From NCBI GenBank assembly GCA_023413135.1, contig JAEZQK010000117.1, positions 1 through 48,224 of the forward strand: a DNA stretch of 48,224 nt, given 5' to 3'. Of this stretch, positions 1 through 6,574 are shown one piece after another; positions within the stretch are counted from its first letter, which is position 1; every line of letters begins with the position of its first letter. The position numbers and the translations under genes were made by a program. The notes beneath the pieces are model-generated. The model had not been told where the DNA came from. It ran no database searches and saw only the letters and a program-made list of their open reading frames with translations. This stretch comes from Bacillota bacterium (GTDB lineage: Bacteria > Bacillota > Clostridia > Christensenellales > Aristaeellaceae).

Positions 1-61
1 GGCTTGCTCCCGCCGTTCGCTTCCTGGCCCCTGATACCACTACAGACGGCGGGAGCAAGCC
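1..61. repeat. Long inverted repeat at window edge
   Basis: A perfect 16-base inverted repeat has arms at 1-16 and 46-61 (GGCTTGCTCCCGCCGT and its complement) around a 29-base loop. It is followed by more GC-rich palindromic sequence up to about 115. No run of T follows on either strand, so it is not a typical intrinsic terminator. It may be a palindromic intergenic element; the left edge cuts off its context. Confidence 0.5.
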
Positions 62-201
62 CCCGCCCTACGCTCCGCCCGGCTTATTGCCTCCACCGAC
101 GGCAGCCGGGCTACGGAACATCACGTAGCACGGCGTCACATCGTTTCTGAAAATTTCTCGCAGTTTTGGATGCATTCATGTGATTCATTAGTATAAGGAG
201 G

Positions 202-222
202 GGCCGCAGCCCTGCTGCGGCC
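202..222 (-). terminator. GC-rich hairpin after solute-binding protein gene
   Basis: A 9-base-pair stem (GGCCGCAGC / GCTGCGGCC) with a 3-base loop lies 17 bases beyond the stop of the solute-binding protein gene. The minus-strand sequence beyond it is only mildly T-rich, so termination is plausible but not certain. Confidence 0.5.
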
Positions 223-239
223 GCCTCAAACATGTTTAT

Positions 240-1547
240 TTAGCGCAGCCCCGCATCCTCCATCAGCTCGACCATGCGCTCGTAATCATCCAGAGTCTCG
301 TTCTGGATTTTTTCCTTCACATTGGCGATGATCTCATCGGCGGTAAGATTCTCGTTCAGGCCCGTGCGCACCGCGTTCCCCATGGCTTCTTCCGCGGTCG
401 CATCCATCAGCGTGGTGAAGGTGGGCTGCGTATTCTTGGCGATGTCTACCCACAAAAGCTTCGTCTTCTGCCCGCCGAAGAAGGGGTCTTCCTCGCTGTA
501 CATGGGATCGTCCCAGGCCGGGATGTAGCCGGGGAAGTAGTCAACCGCCTTGAACATGGCGTTCTGCGCTCCAGATGTGGCCAGGGCATACTTGATGAAT
601 TCCCAGGCCAGTTCCTTGTTCTCGGACTGGGTAGGAATGGCCAGGTAGGAGCCACCCCAGTTGGAGGTGTCTATGCCGCCTGGCATATGGGCTACGCCCC
701 ACTTGCCGGCTGTGTCGGGGGCAATCCAGCTCTTGAGGAAGCCGCCGTACCAGCAGCCCGCCGCCACGCATGCGATCTGGCCGGAGCCGAAAGCCGCGTT
801 CGCCTCATTGGACCACATATCCACGATCTGCGCGTCCCAGCCATTTTTCCGCATGGTAATGGCTGCTTCCAATGCCTTGCGGGCCACTTCCTTATCGGCG
901 TGCAGGTTCAGATCCTTGTCGTAGAAGTCGCGGTTCATGTAGCACCATTCATACATCATGGAAGCGTTGGACAAAAGCCAGCGCTGACCGGGGATGTACA
1001 CCTTTTCCGCTGCCTGCAAAAAGCCATCCCAGGTGGAGAACAGCGCGTCCACTTCGTCAGGATCTATGGGCAGGCCCACTTCTTCAAAGACGTCCCGGCG
1101 GTAAAACAGCGTGGCCGGGCCGATGTCCCAAACAAGGCCGATCATCTGGGAGCCGTCCACCGAGGTGGCCAAATCCCACTTGTAGGCAACGAAATCGTCT
1201 TTCAGTTCGCCGGCGTTGTACGGCGCTGCCAGGAGGTTTTCAAATCCGGTGCCGTCCTTGTAGCGGCCGACCCAGGCCTGCTCCACCATGACGACGTCAT
1301 CCGCGCCGCTGCCCGCGGCAATGGCGGTGGACAGCTGCTGATGGTGGTCTGTTGTGGACATAAAGTGCAGCTCCACTTTTACACCGGGGTGGGCGGCCTC
1401 AAATTCCGGTATGATCGCCTTGAACGCTGTGTCTCCCGCGGGCCAGCCGCCTACCCTAAGCACTGTTTCTTCCGCGAAGGCCGCCGGAATGGCAATGCTC
1501 AGCGCAAGCAAGGTTACCAGGAACAGGGATACCAACCTTTTTGACAT
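240..1547 (-). CDS. ABC transporter sugar-type solute-binding protein
   Basis: This 435-residue protein has the look of the family 1 extracellular solute-binding proteins that deliver carbohydrates to ABC importers. Residues 1-25 form a signal peptide ending in AFA before EET; the rest reads as a two-lobed binding protein with typical stretches such as VLRVGGWPAG near the mature N-terminus and WEFIKYALA in the C-lobe. There is no lipobox cysteine, so the protein should be cleaved by signal peptidase I instead of being lipid anchored, which is unusual for a single-membrane Gram-positive. The start at 1547 is chosen because GGAGGAG lies six bases upstream; a start five codons earlier would overlap it. 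No permease genes follow within the window. The substrate cannot be told. Control by the divergent GntR/LacI-type regulator is inferred from the shared operator-like repeats. Confidence 0.85.
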   Translation of the reverse strand: MSKRLVSLFLVTLLALSIAIPAAFAEETVLRVGGWPAGDTAFKAIIPEFEAAHPGVKVELHFMSTTDHHQQLSTAIAAGSGADDVVMVEQAWVGRYKDGTGFENLLAAPYNAGELKDDFVAYKWDLATSVDGSQMIGLVWDIGPATLFYRRDVFEEVGLPIDPDEVDALFSTWDGFLQAAEKVYIPGQRWLLSNASMMYEWCYMNRDFYDKDLNLHADKEVARKALEAAITMRKNGWDAQIVDMWSNEANAAFGSGQIACVAAGCWYGGFLKSWIAPDTAGKWGVAHMPGGIDTSNWGGSYLAIPTQSENKELAWEFIKYALATSGAQNAMFKAVDYFPGYIPAWDDPMYSEEDPFFGGQKTKLLWVDIAKNTQPTFTTLMDATAEEAMGNAVRTGLNENLTADEIIANVKEKIQNETLDDYERMVELMEDAGLR

Positions 1548-1570
1548 GAAAGTCTCCTCCATTCATTTCA

Positions 1571-1588
1571 AACTTGTTTATACAAGTT
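1571..1588. promoter_or_regulatory. Operator-like palindrome upstream of solute-binding protein
   Basis: An 18-base near-perfect palindrome (AACTTGTTTATACAAGTT) sits just upstream of the ribosome binding site of the solute-binding protein gene. The ACTTGT-N4-ACAAGT form fits operators of AraR-type GntR/LacI regulators. It would lie about 25-40 bases downstream of the predicted start of transcription, a position suited to repression. Confidence 0.6.
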
Positions 1589-1617
1589 TGTTTATAACGA
1601 CGCTCGTCTCTGAGGAG

Positions 1618-1647
1618 ATGATACCATATTCGCAATATAATGTGCAA
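1618..1647 (-). promoter_or_regulatory. Predicted promoter of solute-binding protein gene
   Basis: On the minus strand TTGCAC (1642-1647) is followed after 18 bases by TATCAT (1618-1623). Both elements are close to the vegetative consensus and lie upstream of the operator-like palindrome. Confidence 0.45.
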
Positions 1648-1691
1648 TATATCCAGCGACAATTTATATAATATTTTATTATCTTCAGTTA

Positions 1692-1703
1692 TTGTATATA
1701 CAA
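1692..1703. promoter_or_regulatory. Second operator-like palindrome
   Basis: TTGTATATACAA is a perfect 12-base palindrome with the same TTGT-N4-ACAA core as the site at 1571-1588. It lies about 160 bases upstream of the regulator start, consistent with autoregulation or looping between two sites. Confidence 0.5.
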
Positions 1704-1861
1704 CTTATGTTCAACTGCTGCTTTTTAACACTGCGACATGAGTATTCTCAAGACCGCAGCTCTTGGCAGACCGCTCTCAAAATGCTATGATAAAGGAAGT
1801 GGTTTCTAGAGCTTCTAAAGGCCACATAAGGTTACGGCAGAATACAGGAAGGATGACATCC

Positions 1862-3001
1862 ATGTGCGCTACCACGCACGATAAGGGCAGCAAGACCGCC
1901 TTAATTGCCGATTGGCTTCGGGACAGGCTGAAAGGCGGAGCTTACGTAAGTACGCAGCGCCTTGAATCGGAAAACGAGTTGGCGGCCCGCTTTCAGGTGA
2001 CCAGGCTGACGGCCAGGCAGGCTCTTGTACGCCTGGAACAGGAAGGCTTGGTGACAAGAATCCAGGGCAAGGGCACCTTTCCTTTTTGCGAGCCGTCTGT
2101 TTTTCGCAGTCCAAAGTATAAAAGAATTGCATTTGTCACACGTGACTTGAAGGGGCATGTATTTGCCTACACGCTGGAAGGCGCCAAAACCGAATGCAGC
2201 CAGTCGGGATATGAACTGGATATTTATTCCACACCGGATGATACAAGGGAGCAGCGGAGTGTCTTGGAATCCTTGATCGATGCCCCAATTGACGGATTGA
2301 TCATAGATGCCTTCAAAACTGCCCTGCCCTCCCCCAACGAAGACATTTACCGGAAATTCGTATCAAAAGGAATTCCGTGTGTTTTTTTAAACGGTTTTCA
2401 TAATGGATTAAGCGGCGTCTCCTCTGTGGTCGCAAATGACCGGGAGGCAACGGCCGCGATGGTAGATCATTTGGCTGCCCTTGGGCATGAGAAAATCGGC
2501 GGAATTTTCAATGCCATGGAGTATGCCGGCCATGAGCGCTACAGGGGGTATCTTGAGGGAATGCAAAGAAATGGTCTTATAGTCGAAGACCGCAGGATCA
2601 TGTTCATTGCCTATAACGAAGTGCAGTATGTGTTTGACAATTTGTTTAACGCGTACCGCTCCGGGATATTGGAATGTACGGCTATGGTTTGCTTCAGCGA
2701 TCATTTCGCCCGTCACCTGGAAGCCACGCTGGCCCGGTGCGGCCTTACTATGCCAAGAGATATGTCCATCACGGGCATTGATGACCTGAATTATCCATTC
2801 GGTTCCAGTACCCGTTTGACCACAGCTGCCCATCCCAAAGAAGAGATGGGCAGGCAGGCTATAAAAACGATATTGGAAATGATAAACACAGGCCGAATGG
2901 CAGAGGGCCAGGTTTTGCGCATGCCAATGATCATCGGAAATTCCACAACCATTCCCAGAAATGGACCGATAGACACTTTTTCTCCCTACATCAATTTTTA
3001 G
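1862..3001 (+). CDS. GntR/LacI-type transcriptional repressor (AraR-like)
   Basis: The 379-residue protein joins an N-terminal GntR winged helix (about residues 8-70, with the SENELAARFQVTRLTARQAL recognition region) to a C-terminal periplasmic-binding-protein-like sugar sensor of the LacI/GalR kind (about 85-375, ending in MSITGIDDLNYP and the usual dimer strands). This architecture is that of AraR, which releases DNA when it binds a sugar. The start at 1862 follows AGGAAGG at good spacing; the reading frame stays open upstream but without a better site. It diverges from a solute-binding protein gene, and two TTGT-N4-ACAA palindromes lie in between, so it probably controls sugar uptake. The effector sugar is unknown. 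Confidence 0.85.
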   Translation: MCATTHDKGSKTALIADWLRDRLKGGAYVSTQRLESENELAARFQVTRLTARQALVRLEQEGLVTRIQGKGTFPFCEPSVFRSPKYKRIAFVTRDLKGHVFAYTLEGAKTECSQSGYELDIYSTPDDTREQRSVLESLIDAPIDGLIIDAFKTALPSPNEDIYRKFVSKGIPCVFLNGFHNGLSGVSSVVANDREATAAMVDHLAALGHEKIGGIFNAMEYAGHERYRGYLEGMQRNGLIVEDRRIMFIAYNEVQYVFDNLFNAYRSGILECTAMVCFSDHFARHLEATLARCGLTMPRDMSITGIDDLNYPFGSSTRLTTAAHPKEEMGRQAIKTILEMINTGRMAEGQVLRMPMIIGNSTTIPRNGPIDTFSPYINF

Positions 3002-3130
3002 AAGGATCAGGTGATTTAGGCATATGCATATAGAAGTCTACAGTAGGCCTGTTGGAAAAATAAAACAAGAAACGCATTCACCAGTACGAACTACACCCCG
3101 CAAATTCTTGACACGACCCATATGTCTGTC

Positions 3131-3158
3131 TTGACATCATCATATTGCGTGATATAAT
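3131..3158 (+). promoter_or_regulatory. Promoter of the gltX T-box transcript
   Basis: A full-consensus TTGACA (3131-3136) and TATAAT (3153-3158) are spaced by 16 bases, just upstream of the T-box leader. Confidence 0.8.
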
Positions 3159-3164
3159 CAATGC

Positions 3165-3422
3165 AAATTCATAGCAAATGCGATGATGGATGAGAGTAGG
3201 CGGCAGGAAATTTCAAGAGAGCCCGGTTTGGTGAAAGCGGGTAATGGATGGCCGTTGAACGAGGAGCCGGAGCAGAAGGTGAAGCGTTTTGTCAGCCTTC
3301 CGTGACCTCACGATACGGGGAGGGGCATTGATGGATGCCCTTAGAGCGGATTGCATTGCAATCAATGAAGGTGGTACCGCGAAAGTTGGCCTTTCGTCCT
3401 TTTATGGATGAAAGGCTTTTTT
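3165..3422 (+). promoter_or_regulatory. T-box riboswitch, Glu specifier
   Basis: The leader carries the hallmark T-box sequence AAGGTGGTACCGCG at 3368-3381, followed by a terminator hairpin (GCCTTTCGTCC at 3389-3399 with its partner at 3406-3416) and six T residues. Stem I has the AGTA motif at 3195-3198, then GGCGGC, which can pair with GGCCGTT at 3250-3256; the triplet directly after that pairing is GAA (3257-3259), the specifier position and a glutamate codon. Uncharged tRNA-Glu would therefore stabilise the antiterminator and allow reading into gltX. The fold was drawn by eye. Confidence 0.9.
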
Positions 3423-3440
3423 GATTGGAGGAGATTTCGA

Positions 3441-5093
3441 ATGAAACCTTATGTGCGATTGGCAGACATGCTGTTCCCCCAGGTGAAAACGAAGGCTGAA
3501 GAAATCATCGCCTTGTACCCTTCAAGGAAACTGCCCGCCGGCGCTATGGTCACGCGGCTGGCGCCGAGCCCCACAGGCGAACTCCATGTCGGATCATTGT
3601 ATGCAGCATTCCTTTCGTATCGCCTGGCAAAGCAGTCTGGAGGCGTGTTTTATATCCGCCTGGATGACACGGACCAGAAAAGGGAAGTGGGCGGAGCGAG
3701 CAGCCGGATTCCGATGGAATTACGCCAGTTTGGCATAGCGTATGAGGAGGGCTTCTTCGCTACGGACAGCGAGTTCGGGGAATACGGGCCGTATATCCAA
3801 AGCCTGCGAAAAGAAATCTATCATGTTTTTGCAAAGCGGCTGGTGGAAGAGGGCAAAGCATATCCGTGCTTTTGCAGCGAAGAGGCGCTGGATCAAATGC
3901 GTAAAGAACAAAAGCGGCAGGGTGTTGATATCGGATATTATGGTGAATGGGCTATCCACCGCCAGATAGAATTGGAAGAGGTAAAGCTGGAATTGGGCTC
4001 AGGAAAAAAGTTCACACTGCGCCTAAAGTCACCCGGAAACATGGATCGGAGAGTCCGCTTTGATGATCTTTTTAAGGGAACGATAAGCATGCCTGAAAAT
4101 ATACAGGATATTGTTCTGTTAAAATCCGACGGTTTGCCTACCTATCACTTTGCCCACGCCGTTGATGACCATCTTATGCACACGACGCATGTGCTTAGGG
4201 GCGATGAATGGCTTTCCTCCTACCCCATTCACCGCCAGCTTTTTGAAGTACTCGGATGGGAACCACCGGTATACGGCCATCTGGCTCCTATTATGAAAAA
4301 GGAGGGGGCTTCCAAACGCAAATTCAGTAAACGCAAAGATCAAGACGGCCATGCCGCCTACTACAGGGCGCTGGGAATCCCGCCTTTGGCTTTGCGCGAG
4401 TATTATATGCGCCTGATCAACTCCGGCTATGAAGATTGGCGGAATGCAGACCCCTTGCTTCCACTGGAGGCATATGAAATTGACCTTCATCATTTGGGAA
4501 ACAGCGGGCCTGTTTTTGACATGGAGAAGCTTCATGATATTGCCAAGGATATTATCGCCGCAATGGACGCCGGCTCAGTCCTTGAAGCGTTGATGGAATG
4601 GGCAAAGGAGTATGACCCTTCTTTTTATGCGGTATTATGCCGTGATCAGCCCTATGCGAGAAACGTGCTGGGCATTGGGCGGGGTATTGCCAAACCGCGC
4701 AAGGATATCTCAAAATGGTCGGAAGTCCGCATGCAATTTAAATATTTCTGGGACGAATTTATCAATGCTGATCCGCCGCTGCTTTCCTATGGCATACATG
4801 AAGCCGCTCTATTAAGAATCTATGCGGAGGAATATGACCCGTCGCAGCCAAAGGATGCCTGGTATTCACACTTGAAGACCATGGCCGAGAAGCTTGGTTA
4901 CACCTGCGACAAGAAGGCTTACGCTGTAAACCCCACCGCCTACAAGGGTACGCTTGCCGATGCCGCGTCCATCCTCCGCTTCGCGCTGACAGGCCGTGAA
5001 AAGTCTCCGGACCTATATGACATCATGCAGGTGATGGGGAAAAAACGCGTTATAGCGCGCTTGACTCAGGCATCGGAGAATTGCAAACCGTGA
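3441..5093 (+). CDS. gltX: Glutamate-tRNA ligase
   Basis: This 550-residue class I aminoacyl-tRNA synthetase charges tRNA-Glu with glutamate. The HIGH-type motif reads HVGS at residues 49-52 after RLAPSPTGEL, and the KMSKS-type loop reads KFSKR near residue 296. The length and a relatively divergent C-terminal part are like the long clostridial GltX group, not the 480-residue standard form. The start at 3441 follows GGAGGAG by eight bases; an earlier ATG at 3408 lies in the terminator stem of the leader and is unlikely. The T-box specifier GAA agrees with the enzyme. Some tRNA-Gln charging (non-discriminating activity) cannot be judged from sequence. Confidence 0.92.
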   Translation: MKPYVRLADMLFPQVKTKAEEIIALYPSRKLPAGAMVTRLAPSPTGELHVGSLYAAFLSYRLAKQSGGVFYIRLDDTDQKREVGGASSRIPMELRQFGIAYEEGFFATDSEFGEYGPYIQSLRKEIYHVFAKRLVEEGKAYPCFCSEEALDQMRKEQKRQGVDIGYYGEWAIHRQIELEEVKLELGSGKKFTLRLKSPGNMDRRVRFDDLFKGTISMPENIQDIVLLKSDGLPTYHFAHAVDDHLMHTTHVLRGDEWLSSYPIHRQLFEVLGWEPPVYGHLAPIMKKEGASKRKFSKRKDQDGHAAYYRALGIPPLALREYYMRLINSGYEDWRNADPLLPLEAYEIDLHHLGNSGPVFDMEKLHDIAKDIIAAMDAGSVLEALMEWAKEYDPSFYAVLCRDQPYARNVLGIGRGIAKPRKDISKWSEVRMQFKYFWDEFINADPPLLSYGIHEAALLRIYAEEYDPSQPKDAWYSHLKTMAEKLGYTCDKKAYAVNPTAYKGTLADAASILRFALTGREKSPDLYDIMQVMGKKRVIARLTQASENCKP

Positions 5094-5128
5094 AGCACAT
5101 CGCATACTGATGGCTCGAGAGTTACAAA

Positions 5129-5154
5129 AATCCACAAATTTACTTTTGTGGATT
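5129..5154 (+). terminator. Terminator after gltX
   Basis: A 10-base-pair stem (AATCCACAAA and its complement) is followed by TT and T-rich sequence, 35 bases beyond the gltX stop. Confidence 0.75.
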
Positions 5155-5167
5155 TTCATTTTGCCCA

Positions 5168-5212
5168 TTGACATTGTGACCCGAAAGTCATATTATATGA
5201 CCGTGAAGTCAT
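5168..5212 (+). promoter_or_regulatory. Promoter overlapped by tandem operator-like repeats
   Basis: TTGACA (5168-5173) and TATTAT (5191-5196) are 17 bases apart. Two copies of a TGAC-N6-GTCA motif (5177-5190 and 5198-5211), 21 bases apart, cover the spacer, the -10 box and the start region. The spacing of two helical turns suggests two regulator dimers bound on one face, most simply the TetR protein encoded just downstream. Confidence 0.65.
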
Positions 5213-5237
5213 GCATCTTCTATTGGAGGGGTACTCT

Positions 5238-5873
5238 TTGCCGAAAAGAACTTTTGACCGTCTGGACGACAATAAAAAAGAAAGGGTCATGCGGTCAGCC
5301 ATTGAGGAATTTCAAGTCCGTGGCTATGAAAATTCCAAAATTGATGTGATCGCCCAAAATGCGGGGGTGGCCAAAGGCAGCATCTATCAATATTTCGATG
5401 ACAAAAAAGAGCTGTTTTTATATTCCGTCACATGGGCGATCGAGCATTTTATGAAGATGATCGACAGGCAAACACCACTCAAGGACATGGACGTCTATGA
5501 CTATTTTCTTTCGGGAAGCCGCGAACGATTTGAAATGTTTCGAAAGGAACCTTTGCTGATTTCCTTTGCCATTGATTTTTCAATGGGCAAGTACGGCAGT
5601 CTGGCGGAAGAAATAAATAGAAAGCTAAAACAGGTGGGAGATGAATATGAACTGAAATTGATTGCCAACGGGAAAAGGAAGGGAACGATCCGTGATGATT
5701 TGGACGACAAAATCCTTTTGCTGTTCTTTCAGGGGATAACGGAAAAATTCTCGGCGGAAATCATTTCAAAGGCTAAGGGGTTTGAGCATGAAACTTCGGA
5801 AGAAGAATTCAGCGAATTAGCAAACCTTACTAAAAACATGGTTTCATTATTAAAACAAGGAATGGGGCGGTAA
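5238..5873 (+). CDS. TetR family transcriptional regulator
   Basis: The 211-residue protein has the TetR helix-turn-helix near residues 15-60 (ERVMRSAIEEF through KGSIYQYFDDKKELF) and an all-helical ligand domain after it. The TTG at 5238 is chosen because GGAGGGG lies six bases upstream; an in-frame ATG at 5211 has no ribosome binding site and falls in the operator repeats. It is the first gene of an operon with an ABC ATPase that starts two bases after its stop and a large permease, so it is probably the local repressor of that transporter. The ligand is unknown. Confidence 0.85.
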   Translation: MPKRTFDRLDDNKKERVMRSAIEEFQVRGYENSKIDVIAQNAGVAKGSIYQYFDDKKELFLYSVTWAIEHFMKMIDRQTPLKDMDVYDYFLSGSRERFEMFRKEPLLISFAIDFSMGKYGSLAEEINRKLKQVGDEYELKLIANGKRKGTIRDDLDDKILLLFFQGITEKFSAEIISKAKGFEHETSEEEFSELANLTKNMVSLLKQGMGR

Positions 5874-5875
5874 GC

Positions 5876-6574
5876 ATGTTTGTTGCGGTCAAAAACTTGA
5901 AAAAGAGCTATTCCGCAGGCGAAAGCAAAAGCGAGGTACTAAAAGGGGTAAGCCTTGAACTGGAGAAAGGGCAAATCGGCGTGATCCTCGGCCCGTCCGG
6001 CTCGGGGAAATCAACGCTGATGAACATCATCGGCGGCGTTGACCGGGCGGACAGCGGCAGCATCCAGGTGGATGGCCTGGAGCTTACCGCGCTTGACGAC
6101 CACAAACTGACGGATTACCGCAGGGATTCGGTGGGCTTCATCTTTCAGTTTTATAACCTCGTGCCGAATCTTACGGTCATGGAAAACATCGAGGTGGTTT
6201 CCAACATATCCAAATCTCCGCTGGATATAAATACGGTGCTCAAAGCGGTTGGCCTTGAAACGAAAAAGAGGAGCTTCCCAAGAGAGCTTTCCGGCGGAGA
6301 ACAGCAGCGCGTGGCCATTGCCCGTGCAATTGTCAAGAATCCGAAGCTGCTTCTGTGCGACGAACCCACCGGCGCGCTGGATTTTGAGACATCCCGCGGC
6401 GTACTTTCTCTTTTACAAAAAATCAACCGCGACTTTGGAACGACCATCCTGATGATCACCCACAACACCGCCATCGGCGATATGGCGAATGTGGTTTACA
6501 AGCTGCGCGGCGGCGAGATCATTGAAACGGTCCGGCATGATGAAACCATCGCGGCGGAAAGGATTGAGTGGTAA
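5876..6574 (+). CDS. ABC transporter ATP-binding protein, MacB/LolD type
   Basis: This 232-residue ATPase powers the FtsX-like permease encoded next to it. Walker A is GPSGSGKST (residues 39-47), the Q-loop region FQFYNLVPNL, the signature LSGGEQQRVAIARA, Walker B LLLCDEPTGALD and the switch histidine in MITHN. The fold and length are those of MacB/LolD/BceA ATPases, which drive mechanotransmission or export of peptides, lipids or antibiotics rather than nutrient uptake. It begins two bases after the TetR stop and its own stop overlaps the next start, so the three genes are co-transcribed and coupled in translation. Confidence 0.9.
   Translation: MFVAVKNLKKSYSAGESKSEVLKGVSLELEKGQIGVILGPSGSGKSTLMNIIGGVDRADSGSIQVDGLELTALDDHKLTDYRRDSVGFIFQFYNLVPNLTVMENIEVVSNISKSPLDINTVLKAVGLETKKRSFPRELSGGEQQRVAIARAIVKNPKLLLCDEPTGALDFETSRGVLSLLQKINRDFGTTILMITHNTAIGDMANVVYKLRGGEIIETVRHDETIAAERIEW

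Noticed and set aside
687..1544. Long open frame (285 codons) on the plus strand opposite the solute-binding protein
   Set aside because: It is antisense to a well-recognised protein gene, has no ribosome binding site and its composition is that of a GC-rich shadow frame.
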